Source of the DNA: Methylobacterium sp. CB376
Lineage (GTDB): Bacteria > Pseudomonadota > Alphaproteobacteria > Rhizobiales > Beijerinckiaceae
DNA: 64,000 nt
Assembly (NCBI RefSeq): GCF_029714205.1
Contig: NZ_CP121648.1
Coordinates: 2,542,001 to 2,606,000, forward strand
Reading direction: 5' to 3'
The position numbers were made by a program, and so were the translations under genes. The notes beneath the pieces were generated by a model. It did not search any database. It saw only the letters and a program-made list of their open reading frames with translations, and had not been told where the DNA came from. Positions 36,254-44,551 of this stretch are shown here, piece by piece; the stretch's first letter is position 1, and every line of letters starts with the position of its first letter.

Positions 36254-37425
36254 CACCAGCGCTCCGGCAGGGACACGAACTCGCGCCGCCGCGCCCGCTC
36301 GGCGAGGGCGGGCCCGGCCTCGACCGCCTCGGGCCCGGGCGAGCGCGGCGGGTAGGTCGCGCGGGGACCGTACTCGGCCTCGTAGCGGGCGGAGGGCCAC
36401 GCGATGGCGTAGCCGCCCGCGGAATCGGGCCCGTAGAGGGGATTGAGGACGAGGCGGGTGCCGTCGGGCGGCAGGGTCAGACCGTCGACGAGCGCCCGCG
36501 GCGCCGGCCGCATGCCCGGCCCGCAGACGACCGAGAACGCCTCGGCATGGTCGAGTTCGGAGGGGGCGGCCGGGACGGGGGCGCGGGCCTCGACCAGGGC
36601 GCGGGTGAGTTCCGCGTCGTCGTAGACGAGGCCGTCCGGAAACAGCTCCTCGATCTCGGCGGACGAGACCGCGTGCCCGGCCGAGAAGCCCGCGCGGGCG
36701 CTGTTGTGGATGTGGCCGAGGGCGAGCCAGCCCTCCTCGCCCGCATTCCTGCGCAGGCAGCCGAGGATCGCGGCCTTCCGCTCCAGGAAGTAGAAGGCGT
36801 CCTGGCACAGCACGAGGTCGGCCGGCGCCCCCTCGACCGGCCAGTGCGGCGAGCCGGCATCGAAGCAGACCAGCTGCGCGCGCTGCCCGACGACCCAGTG
36901 GCGGGCGACCCAGAGCTTGGCGAAGACGACGTCGCCGCCGGAGACGCGAAGTCCCCGGCCCTGAAGCTCGCGCAGGTAGTGGCCGATGCCGCAGGCGAGT
37001 TCGAAGGCGCAGACCGGGGCGTTCCAATGGGCTTCGAGCAGGGCGAGGCCCGCGAGGAAGGTCGGGTCCGTCCAGCGATGCACGAAGTAATCCCCGACCC
37101 GGCCCCAGCCGAGCCTCGCCACCGCCTCGCGCAGGGTGACGTATTTCAGGTCGCGCACGAGGTCGCGCAGCGCGGCCGGGTCCGGCCGCGGGCCGGTCCA
37201 CCACGCGTCCTGGTCGGCGAGGAGGAGTTCGAGCGCGTGGCCCGGCGCGCCGCGGTCGAGGTGGCCGAGCGCCTCGCGGGCGAGGTCGTCGCGCCCGGTC
37301 CGCAGGAAGGGGATGCCGTCGACCACCGGCCAGCGCGGCCCGTTGCGCCCCTCGCGCAGGGAATGGGGCGTGTCGGGATGGAGCGTCTCGCCGGTGCGCG
37401 GCGAGAGGAGACCGAAGGGGATCAC
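36253..37425 (-). CDS. SAM-dependent methyltransferase with Trm112-like N-terminus
   Basis: 390 residues. Residues ~1-45 (LLSPRTGETLHPDT...WPVVDGIPFLR) look like a Trm112-type module, though without obvious zinc cysteines. The class I methyltransferase domain has motif I FELACGIGHYLRELQGRGL near residue 143, an acidic loop VSGGDVVFAKLW, and motif IV APADLVLCQDAFYFLERK. A long C-terminal region (residues ~260-390) is not part of a standard Mtase fold and ends in RREFVSLPERW. GTG 37425 is preceded by GGAG at 8 bases. Substrate unknown; from context it may methylate the cyclitol/sugar product of the operon. Confidence 0.82.
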   Translation of the reverse strand: MIPFGLLSPRTGETLHPDTPHSLREGRNGPRWPVVDGIPFLRTGRDDLAREALGHLDRGAPGHALELLLADQDAWWTGPRPDPAALRDLVRDLKYVTLREAVARLGWGRVGDYFVHRWTDPTFLAGLALLEAHWNAPVCAFELACGIGHYLRELQGRGLRVSGGDVVFAKLWVARHWVVGQRAQLVCFDAGSPHWPVEGAPADLVLCQDAFYFLERKAAILGCLRRNAGEEGWLALGHIHNSARAGFSAGHAVSSAEIEELFPDGLVYDDAELTRALVEARAPVPAAPSELDHAEAFSVVCGPGMRPAPRALVDGLTLPPDGTRLVLNPLYGPDSAGGYAIAWPSARYEAEYGPRATYPPRSPGPEAVEAGPALAERARRREFVSLPERW

Positions 37426-37513
37426 GCGGCAGCTCCGATGCGCGGGGTATCGGAGACCGACATGGGAGCCTGCGGGGGGAGATCCAGCGGGGCGGCCGGC
37501 AGGTCGGCGCGCA

Positions 37514-38431
37514 TCACGGCAGCCGCATCGCCGCGAGGACGCGGTCGTGGAAGCCCTTCACCGGGCCCTCATGCACCAGTGCCATCTCGCCCAGCACGTC
37601 GTCCATGCCGAGCGAGGCGGCCCGCAGGTGCTGGGCGATCTGCAGGACGCGGTCGATCACGTCGGCGGCGTGGAAGGCGCGGCCCTCCGCGGTGCCGTCG
37701 TCCGGCAGGATCCGCCGGGCCCGCTCGACCCGGGCGCGCAGGCCCGGCTCGAGCTCCTCCAGGGCGTGGGCGCTGCTGCGGGCGATCACCCCGTCGAGGT
37801 GCGGGCCGAGCAGCACCTCGCCGGTGAAGCCGGAATCCGGCATCAGCGCGTTGTGGAGGTGGTGGGCCAGGGCCGCCACGAACACCGTGGCCGGATCGGC
37901 CCCGTAGAAGGGGCTGAGCACCACGCCGTAGATGGCCACCATCAGGCAGTGCTCGGCGTGGTTCTCCGGCGGTTCCAGGACGATGCGGGGCCGGCCCGGG
38001 CAGGTCACGCCCGCGCGCGGCTGCGCGGCGAGGAGCCCGACGAAGCCCGGCAGCGGCCCGGCCGGCACCTCCTCCGCGCCCAGGAGGGCGCGCCGCAGCG
38101 CGTCGCGCAGGGCGGGATCGAGGTCGCGCGCGACCTCGTCGAAGGCGCGCCCGAGCACCTCGCCCGCCTCGCCCGGGGCCAAGCCCAGCGCCGCCAGGAA
38201 GACCGCGTCGAGGTCGCCGAGGCGGGCGGCGGCGAGCGCCGTCGCCGTCACCTGGAGGGCGACGCCCTCGGCCTCGGCGCCCCCGCAGAGGGCGCCCCAG
38301 CTCTGGGCGAAGAGCCGCTCGGCGATCGAGCCGCGGCGGCCGGCCGAGCGCACCCGCTTGAGGTCGTTGAGTTCGACCAGGAGCGGGCGCAGCGGCGCCG
38401 GCGCCGCGGCCTCGGTGGGGCCCGCCGCCAT
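37514..38431 (-). CDS. HD-fold metalloprotein of unknown function
   Basis: 305 residues. The C-terminal half has HD-like metal motifs: ENHAEHCLMVAIYGVVL, VAALAHHLHNALMPDSG (an H-H where HD proteins have H-D) and RAFHAADVIDRVLQIAQHL (final Asp). The N-terminal half (RPLLVELNDLKRVRSAGRRG, GALCGGAEAEGVALQ) is helical and unrecognised. HD-fold proteins are phosphohydrolases or, in the diiron branch, oxygenases such as myo-inositol oxygenase and PhnZ. The gene begins 2 bases after the inositol-phosphate synthase stop, so an inositol-phosphate phosphatase or an oxygenase of an inositol derivative are the two best hypotheses. Confidence 0.7.
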   Translation of the reverse strand: MAAGPTEAAAPAPLRPLLVELNDLKRVRSAGRRGSIAERLFAQSWGALCGGAEAEGVALQVTATALAAARLGDLDAVFLAALGLAPGEAGEVLGRAFDEVARDLDPALRDALRRALLGAEEVPAGPLPGFVGLLAAQPRAGVTCPGRPRIVLEPPENHAEHCLMVAIYGVVLSPFYGADPATVFVAALAHHLHNALMPDSGFTGEVLLGPHLDGVIARSSAHALEELEPGLRARVERARRILPDDGTAEGRAFHAADVIDRVLQIAQHLRAASLGMDDVLGEMALVHEGPVKGFHDRVLAAMRLP

Positions 38432-38433
38432 GC

Positions 38434-39624
38434 TCAGTGCACGCCGAGCCAGTCGGCCAGCATCCGCTCCTGCACGCCGAAAGCGTGTTCCGGCCCGTGG
38501 CCGTTCCTCACCATCGGGGCCTTGAAGAACAGCGAGAGCTGCTCCTGCACGCCGCCGTCGCCGCGCTTCTTGGCGAGGTCGAGCACCCGGGCGATCTCGA
38601 TCACCAGCGGCGCCGCCAGGATCGAGTCCTTGCACAGGAAGTTGATCTTGATCTGCATCTTCTGGCCGAGAAAGCCGGTGACGTCGATGTTGTCCCAGGC
38701 CTCCTTGTCGTCGCCGCGCGGCCGGTAGTAGTGAATGTGGACGAGGTGGTCCTCGACCGGGTAGCCGAGGATCGAATCGAGCACGGTGCCCTTGGTATTG
38801 AGCTTCGACTGCAACGAGGACGGATCGTTGAGGGCGAGGCCGTCGCGGTTGCCGAGGATGTTGGTGGAGAACCAGCCGTCGACGTGGAGGGCGCGCGCCT
38901 TGAGGGCCGGGGCCAGCACGGTCTTCATCATGGTCTGCCCGGTCTTGCCGTCCTTGCCGGCGACCGGGACGTTCAACTCGCGGGCGAGGTCGATCAGGGC
39001 CGGCACGTCGGCCGCGACGCTCGGGGTGAAGTTGGCGTAGGGGATGCCGTTCTTGATCGCCGCGTAGGCGTAGAGCATGGCGGGGCTGATCGCCTCGTCG
39101 CTCTCGTCGAGGCCGCGCTCGAACGCCGCCCGCGAGTTGAGGCTCGGGGCCGTGAGGTCGGGCCAGCGCTCGGTCGAGGCGAGGTTCACCACCACCACCT
39201 CGTCCACGCCCGCCTCCTTGCGGAAGCGCCGGAGGTCCTCGGCGATGGCCGTCACCGCCTCGCGGTGATCCTTGGCGACGATGCGGTTCTGCCCGTCGAT
39301 GTTCTTGCAGAACTTGGCGCTGCCGACCGCCGGCCAGGGCCGCATCGTGTTGAGCACCTGGGCGCCGTTCTCCAGGTCCTGCTTGGTCAGGACCCCGTGG
39401 GTGCTCGCCGCGGCGCCGAGGTCGTCGCCGTTCAGGTCCCAGCCGCCGAACACCAGATCCTTGTAGCCGACCATCCCGGCAACCGCTTTGCCCGCAAGGG
39501 GCAGCCCATCGAGCCGGTTCGACCCGGACTTGATCATCTCGATGCCGGCGATGGCGGTGGTGGCGACGGCCCCACCCATGCCAACGAAAGCGACGCCGAC
39601 GCGGCGACCGGTCTGCATGCTCAT
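38434..39624 (-). CDS. ino1: Inositol-3-phosphate synthase (MIPS)
   Basis: 396 residues. NAD-dependent isomerisation of glucose-6-phosphate to 1D-myo-inositol-3-phosphate. The Rossmann start is VGVAFVGMGGAVATTAIAG. The family signatures NLASTERWPD, NGIPYANFTPS, PVAGKDGKTGQTMMKTVLAP (catalytic Lys region) and FSTNILGNRDGLAL, plus KINFLCKDSILAAPLVIE, are all present. Length fits the shorter bacterial/archaeal forms. It heads the eight-gene operon. MIPS is uncommon in Alphaproteobacteria, so the operon appears to make its own inositol. ATG 39624 or the in-frame ATG 39618 could start it; AAGGAAG lies upstream. Confidence 0.94.
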   Translation of the reverse strand: MSMQTGRRVGVAFVGMGGAVATTAIAGIEMIKSGSNRLDGLPLAGKAVAGMVGYKDLVFGGWDLNGDDLGAAASTHGVLTKQDLENGAQVLNTMRPWPAVGSAKFCKNIDGQNRIVAKDHREAVTAIAEDLRRFRKEAGVDEVVVVNLASTERWPDLTAPSLNSRAAFERGLDESDEAISPAMLYAYAAIKNGIPYANFTPSVAADVPALIDLARELNVPVAGKDGKTGQTMMKTVLAPALKARALHVDGWFSTNILGNRDGLALNDPSSLQSKLNTKGTVLDSILGYPVEDHLVHIHYYRPRGDDKEAWDNIDVTGFLGQKMQIKINFLCKDSILAAPLVIEIARVLDLAKKRGDGGVQEQLSLFFKAPMVRNGHGPEHAFGVQERMLADWLGVH

Positions 39625-39966
39625 CGGACAGGGACTTCCTTCTGGTGAGGCGCGCGAACGGCGAGGTGTGAGGACGTCGGCGAGGGCTTGGCGTGACGAC
39701 GCATGCCGTTCGGCGTGGCCCCGGGAAATGCGCGAGGAAATGCTTGGTTCCCGACAGGGTTGCGCGTTTTTTTCTCGCGCACGCGGGGCCGCCCGCCGCA
39801 TTTCGGCCGAATCCGTGACCGGCCAGGACCTTACCGCGCCGCAAAATGACCCCCGGCGTTAACGCCACGCTGTCCCATTCTGGACACTTCGGGCCGTCAG
39901 ACGTGCCGGCCCTGACGAAGCAAGGCGCGGCCGCGCGAGTGGCCGGGCGGTACTGAAGGCGAGGAC
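39625..39966. promoter_or_regulatory. Divergent promoter region of the inositol/YcaO operon, with dyads
   Basis: 342-base gap between the divergent MIPS and transglycosylase genes. It holds GGCGTTAACGCC (39855-39866, perfect 12-bp palindrome), TGTCC-N6-GGACA (39871-39886), and TGCGCG-TTTTTTTCT-CGCGCA (39761-39781). The first two lie close together in the middle of the gap, as expected of operators. No clear -35/-10 pair was found. Confidence 0.45.
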
Positions 39967-41130
39967 ATGGGGGTTTTCCCGGAGCCGGCGCGCCGCGCCG
40001 ACGACGCGCACCGACTCGTGCCCGAGATTGGGGTCGACGACGAGGCCGCCATCCGGTGGCTGGTGCCGCTGAGCGCCAGAATGGCGGGGGCCGGGGGCGC
40101 CGTCCCGGCGACCGGGCGGCGCCCGGCGACCGGGCCGCGCTCCGCTGGCCGCGCCGGACGCTCGCTCTCCTCGCGGGTGCTCACCGCCCTGACGGTCGGG
40201 CTCGCCCTCGCGGCCGGGCTGCCGCGCGACGCGCTGGCACCCGCCGCCGCCGCGCACGACCGCGTCGACCCGAAGGCGGCGCGCCATTCCGCCCTGCCGC
40301 CGATGGCCGCCGGCGAGTGGCGCGGCCTGCCCCTGCCGCAGGAGAGCCCGAGCACCGCGGAGCTGATCCAGCTCGACCTCGATCGGCTCGCCGCCGAGGC
40401 CGGGGAGGAGGACACGGTCGCCTTCGACGGGCTGCGCGTGCCCCGGAGCCTCGTGGAGACGATCCTGCGCGCCGCCAAGGAGACGGACGTCGATCCGGTC
40501 TACCTGATGGCGCTCGCCGACAAGGAATCGAGTTTCCGGCCGCAGGCCCAGGCGGCGACCTCCTCGGCGGAGGGGCTGTTCCAGTTCCTGACCGGCACCT
40601 GGCTGGAATTGCTGCGCAGCTTCGGCCCGCAGCACGGCTACGGCGAGGAGGCGAGCCTCATCGAGCGCCGGGGCGGCCTCCTGACCGTGCCGGACGCCGC
40701 CGCCCGGCGGCGGATCCTGGCCCTGCGCCGGGATCCCTACGCGGCGAGCCTGATGGCCGGCGAGATGATGAAGCGCGACCGCGCGCGCATCGAGCAGCGG
40801 CTCGGGCGCGACCTCAAGCGCACGGAATGCTACGTGGCGCATCTGCTCGGCGCCGCCAGCGCCAGCCGCTTCATGCAACTCACCATGGAGAAGCCCGATC
40901 AGCCGGCGCCGCGCCTGTTCCGCGCCGCCGCCCGGGCCAATCGCAGCCTGTTCTTCGAGCGGCGGGGAAAGACGACGCGCAGCCTCACGGTGGCCGAAGT
41001 CTACGAGCGACTCGACCTCATGATCGATCGGCGCCTCGACCGTTTCCAGTCGGCCGCGGCCCTGGCGGAGCGCATCGACACCCGTCGCCCGGGCGACGCG
41101 CTGCCCGCCGAGGTGATGCTGGTTCCGTGA
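39967..41130 (+). CDS. Lytic transglycosylase-like protein (SLT fold)
   Basis: 387 residues. After a basic Ala/Arg-rich N-terminus there is a hydrophobic segment (VLTALTVGLALAAGLP, residues ~60-75), an anchor or signal. The lysozyme-like SLT domain covers ~150-300: VDPVYLMALADKESSFRPQA with the catalytic Glu in KESSF, SAEGLFQFLTGTWLELL, and MAGEMMKRDRARIEQRLGRDL, then YVAHLLGAASASRFM. It probably cleaves peptidoglycan glycan strands in the periplasm. It is divergent from the inositol operon. ATG 39967 is preceded by GAAGGCGAGGAC. Confidence 0.87.
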   Translation: MGVFPEPARRADDAHRLVPEIGVDDEAAIRWLVPLSARMAGAGGAVPATGRRPATGPRSAGRAGRSLSSRVLTALTVGLALAAGLPRDALAPAAAAHDRVDPKAARHSALPPMAAGEWRGLPLPQESPSTAELIQLDLDRLAAEAGEEDTVAFDGLRVPRSLVETILRAAKETDVDPVYLMALADKESSFRPQAQAATSSAEGLFQFLTGTWLELLRSFGPQHGYGEEASLIERRGGLLTVPDAAARRRILALRRDPYAASLMAGEMMKRDRARIEQRLGRDLKRTECYVAHLLGAASASRFMQLTMEKPDQPAPRLFRAAARANRSLFFERRGKTTRSLTVAEVYERLDLMIDRRLDRFQSAAALAERIDTRRPGDALPAEVMLVP

Positions 41131-41243
41131 GACTCCCGACGAAGCTGTCCCGCGGAACCTGTCGGCCGCGGGGCGGTTGAGGCGCGCGGCACTGCGTTGA
41201 TAATTCGTCCCGCGCCGGTCGGTTCCGCCGGCCGGCGGGATTT

Positions 41244-42980
41244 TCATCCCGGCAAGCGCTCAGTCAGCCCGGAAGCCCGCGGCACGTAGAGGACGTCGAG
41301 GGGGCGTCCGCTGCCGCGGATGTCGGTGGTCTCGATCCTGAGCCCGTCGAGGGCGAGGCCCGCCCGGCGGGCGGCGTCGCAGGAGGCGGCGAGCTGCACG
41401 TCCGCGGCCTTGGCGAGGGTTTCGAGGCGGCTCGCGATGTTGACCGCCGGTCCGATCGCCGACATCGGCCGGTTCTCCCCGTAGCCGAGCCGTCCGAGCA
41501 CCAGCGGGCCGGCATGCAGCCCCATGGCGACCCGCAGGGAGGCGGGCAGCTCCGCGGCGATCTGACCGTTCAGCCGCTCCACCGCCCCGTCGATCTCGGC
41601 CGCCGCCGCGAAGGCGGCCCGGCAGGCTGCGTCGATCCCCTCCGGATGGGTGAAGAGCGCGAGCAGCCCGTCCCCCGCGTAGCCGCCGATCCAGCCGCCC
41701 CGCGCCACGACCGGCTGCCCGGCCGCCTCGAAGAAGCGGTTGAGGATGTAGACGACGTCGAAGGCGAATTTCCGCTCGGCGAGCGGCGTGAAGCCGCGCA
41801 CGTCCACGAACAGGATCGCGACCTCGCGCTCGACGCCGGCGAGGTCGGGGTCGCCGAGGAGCGCGTCGGCGCGGTCCTGGCGGCGCGGGCGCAGGATGCG
41901 CATCACGGTGAGGTCGCCGCGCACCCGCGCCTGGCAGGCGAGGCGCACGCCGGGCGGCGCGCCGATCGCCGCCAGCGTCGCGGCCTCGTCGGGGTTCGGC
42001 GGCGCCAGCCGGTGGGCGCCCTCGGTGACCAGCACGCGGCAGGTCGAGCAGCGCCCGCGCCCGCCGCAGACCGCCACGTGCGGGATGCGGTTGGCGCGGC
42101 TGACCTCGAGGAGCGTGGCGCCGTCGAGGGCCCGCACCGCCGGGCCGTCGAGATACGTCACGGTGATCCGCCGCGCCCGCCACGCCGCCGCGACGCGCAG
42201 GGCTCCGGCCGCGAGGGCGAGGCCGGCGAGGGCGTAGAACCCCGCCCGGACCGGTCCGCCGATCGCCGCCAGCGCCTCGGGCGGGCTCCGGCGCGGCCAG
42301 CGGGCCGCGAGATCGGGCGCGTCGAAGCGCGCGGCGGCGGCGAGGTCGCGCTCCATCAGCTCGCCCTGCACGGCGATGCCGGCCGCCGCGGCGAGCGGCA
42401 GGATCAGCGCCGCCACGCCCAGCGCCGGGGCGACGCGCCGGTAGCGCGGCGACAGGCGCAGCCAATGGTGAAGCCCGAGGCAGCCATGCCCCCAGACCAG
42501 CGCGAGCAGGGCGGCCTGGTGCGGGATCGCGTCCGGCCACAGGCGGGCGATGACCGCCGGGTAGCCGGTGTCGAGGCCGTAGAGCAGGTTGGCGACCCGG
42601 GTCCCGACGATGTGCGGCAGCAGGAAGAACGGGATGGCGAGGCCGAGCGCGACCTGGCCCGCTTCCCAGGCCGGCATGCGCAGGCTGCGGCGGGCGGCGA
42701 GGCGGGCGAGGGCGAGGCCGGCATGCACGACGAGCGCGGCGGCGAGGATCCCCGTCCCGGGGGCCGAGCGGGTGACGGCGACCCGCCAGCGCGCGAAGCC
42801 GACCATGGCCTCGAGGCCGGCGAGCCCGAGCGCGTGGTTGAGGAAGTGCGTCCCCGCGAAGGCGAAGAGCACGAGGCCGGAGGCGAGCCGCAGCCGCTGC
42901 ACGAGGGAGCCGCGCCACAGGCCCGCCGGCGCGGCGGGCGCGCGGCCGTCCGGCCGGGCGGCGGGAATGACGGGAGCCAT
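41244..42980 (-). CDS. Membrane class III adenylate/guanylate cyclase with 2Fe-2S ferredoxin domain (CyaC-like)
   Basis: 578 residues, three modules. Residues ~20-275 form six membrane helices with many His (THFLNHALGL, LVVHAGLAL, LLPHIVGTR, WGHGCLGLHHWL), resembling SdhC/SdhD-type heme-b anchors. Then a plant-type ferredoxin domain with CGGRGRCSTCRVLVTEG and a distal Cys in RLACQARV. Last, a class III cyclase domain (~390-570) with AILFVDVRGFTPLAE (metal Asp), GGYAGDGLLALF and GPAVNIASRLE. Sinorhizobium meliloti CyaC is a diheme-b 6TM cyclase that senses redox; here a 2Fe-2S domain is also inserted. It probably converts respiratory redox state into cAMP. ATG 42980 excludes an unconserved N-terminal part. 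Confidence 0.9.
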   Translation of the reverse strand: MAPVIPAARPDGRAPAAPAGLWRGSLVQRLRLASGLVLFAFAGTHFLNHALGLAGLEAMVGFARWRVAVTRSAPGTGILAAALVVHAGLALARLAARRSLRMPAWEAGQVALGLAIPFFLLPHIVGTRVANLLYGLDTGYPAVIARLWPDAIPHQAALLALVWGHGCLGLHHWLRLSPRYRRVAPALGVAALILPLAAAAGIAVQGELMERDLAAAARFDAPDLAARWPRRSPPEALAAIGGPVRAGFYALAGLALAAGALRVAAAWRARRITVTYLDGPAVRALDGATLLEVSRANRIPHVAVCGGRGRCSTCRVLVTEGAHRLAPPNPDEAATLAAIGAPPGVRLACQARVRGDLTVMRILRPRRQDRADALLGDPDLAGVEREVAILFVDVRGFTPLAERKFAFDVVYILNRFFEAAGQPVVARGGWIGGYAGDGLLALFTHPEGIDAACRAAFAAAAEIDGAVERLNGQIAAELPASLRVAMGLHAGPLVLGRLGYGENRPMSAIGPAVNIASRLETLAKAADVQLAASCDAARRAGLALDGLRIETTDIRGSGRPLDVLYVPRASGLTERLPG

Positions 42981-43143
42981 GGGCGATCTTCGCTCGGCGC
43001 AAGCGTGGCCTTCGCGACCCAAGTGGGGATCGCTGGGCGCGAGGGAAGGGTGGAAGGTCCCCCGCCACGTCCTGGTCGGTCGCGGCGCCCCGGTCTTCCC
43101 TCTCCCGGACCGGGGCCGGCGCCGCGGCCGAGGGTCCGCCCCG

Positions 43144-44094
43144 TCACGCCGCCCCGACGGTCCGCGTTGCCTGCCGCGCCTCCTCGGCGCCGTCCTCCTC
43201 CCGCAGGTCGAGGAGCAGTTCCACGCCCGGCAGCGCGCGGCCGATCGCGGCCCGAAGCTCGCGCACGGCGCGGCGGATCGCCTCCGTGCCGAGCGAGCGG
43301 TCGAGGTCGAGGGAGACGGCGAGGAGCACCGTCGTCGTCCCGAGATGCAGGCTGCGCACCCGCGACACGCCGATCACCCGCGGGTCGGCGCGCAGGATCG
43401 CGGTCGCCTGCTCGATCAGCCGCGGCGAGGCGCTCTCGCCGGTGAGCAGGCTGCGGGTCTCGCGGAACAGCACGAAGGCGGTCGCGATCAGGAGCAGGCC
43501 GATCGCCACCGAGGCGACCCCGTCGCCCGGCGGCCAGCCGAGCCAGGACACCGCGACGCTGCCCGCCAGCGCGAAGGCGAGGCCGATCAGCGCCGCGCCG
43601 TCCTCCAGCACCACCGCGAAGGTGCTCGGATCCTTGCTGCGGGCGACCGCGCGCCACAGGGGCAGCCGCGCGAAGCGCTGCCGCATCTCCCGCCACGCGG
43701 TGCGGAACGACAATCCCTCGAAGAAGGCCGCCGCCGCGATCACCGCGACGTTGACCCAGGCCGAGTCGATCGGCTCCGGATGGCGGATCTTCTCGATGCC
43801 CTCGTAGATCGCGAAGGCGCCTCCGGCCGAGAAGATCATCAGGGCGACCACGAAGGACCAGAAGTAGAGTTCGAGACCGTGCCCGAAATTGTGGCTGTCG
43901 TCGGCCGGCCGCGCGGCCCGGCGCATCCCGTAGAGCAGCAGCCCCTGGTTGCCGGTGTCGACGAAGGAATGCACCGCCTCGGTGACCATCGCGCTCGATC
44001 CGGTGTAGAGCGCGGCCGCGAACTTGGTCGCCGCGATGGCGAGGTTGCCCGCGAGGGCGGCGTAGACGACGAAGCGCGATCCGGACTGGTTCAC
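43144..44094 (-). CDS. Cation diffusion facilitator family transporter
   Basis: 316 residues; proton-coupled divalent cation exporter (Zn/Co/Fe/Mn type). Helices start FVVYAALAGNLAIAATKFAA; the metal site of TM2 reads SSAMVTEAVHSFVDTGNQG and that of TM5 reads DPSTFAVVLEDGAALIGLAF, i.e. variants of the H/D-x3-D motifs. The C-terminal cytoplasmic domain (PRVIGVSRVRSLHLGTTTVL) is the usual ferredoxin-like fold. The start is GTG 44094, preceded by GGAGG at ~9 bases; the open frame upstream crosses a repeat and is not coding. Confidence 0.92.
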   Translation of the reverse strand: MNQSGSRFVVYAALAGNLAIAATKFAAALYTGSSAMVTEAVHSFVDTGNQGLLLYGMRRAARPADDSHNFGHGLELYFWSFVVALMIFSAGGAFAIYEGIEKIRHPEPIDSAWVNVAVIAAAAFFEGLSFRTAWREMRQRFARLPLWRAVARSKDPSTFAVVLEDGAALIGLAFALAGSVAVSWLGWPPGDGVASVAIGLLLIATAFVLFRETRSLLTGESASPRLIEQATAILRADPRVIGVSRVRSLHLGTTTVLLAVSLDLDRSLGTEAIRRAVRELRAAIGRALPGVELLLDLREEDGAEEARQATRTVGAA

Positions 44095-44551
44095 GGGGGG
44101 GCCTCCTCGGGCCCCAACGCCCGGGGCCGGCCTCAGTGCCCGGCGGCCGACGCGTCGAGGTCCTGCCCGCCGCGGCGCTCCGCCCGGGATCGACCATCCA
44201 GCATGTCTGATCCGGGATCCGCTTGCTCGAAGCGGTTCCCGGATCCCAAGCCCGCGCGGCGCCTGAGCGCGGCGCCTGAGCGAAGCCGGCATCCGCATGG
44301 CCGAAATCGGAGATGGCGAAGCAATCAACCGGATGTCGGATGACTTCCATGGTGCGGCCGGATACGCGGCCGTCGCACGGGCCCGCCTCGGGCAGCACAA
44401 TCAGCCTTTCGGCGGCGAGGTTCCGCAGGGGCGAATGCGCGCAGGTCTTGATCCCGGGCGCCGCGACGGAACGCGGCGCGCCCGCTCGCGTTCAGCAGCA
44501 GGGGGGTGCGGCCGAGCTTGCCGGCGCCCCGGCGCCGTCCGGAGATTGCAG
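44095..44551. other. Intergenic region with repeat copy C
   Basis: 457 bases between two divergent genes. It contains dispersed repeat copy C (44209-44340) and the ribosome binding site GGAG (44541-44544) of the HdeD-like gene. No other gene, RNA or clear promoter was seen. Confidence 0.5.
44209..44340. repeat. Dispersed repeat family 1, copy C (opposite orientation)
   Basis: Hairpin II first: GATCCGGGATCCGCTT (44209-44224) / AAGCGGTTCCCGGATC (44230-44245), one mismatch, loop GCTCG. Linker with GCGCGGCGCCTGAGC-type sequence, then hairpin I with CATCCGCAT ... GCGAAGCAATCAACCGGATG, enlarged by about 20 bases relative to copy B. Unlike other copies it lies between divergent gene starts. Confidence 0.8.

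Noticed and set aside
39761..39781. TGCGCG-T7-CGCGCA hairpin as a terminator
   Set aside because: The T-run is in the loop, not after the stem, and it lies in a promoter region between divergent genes. Kept only as part of the regulatory region.
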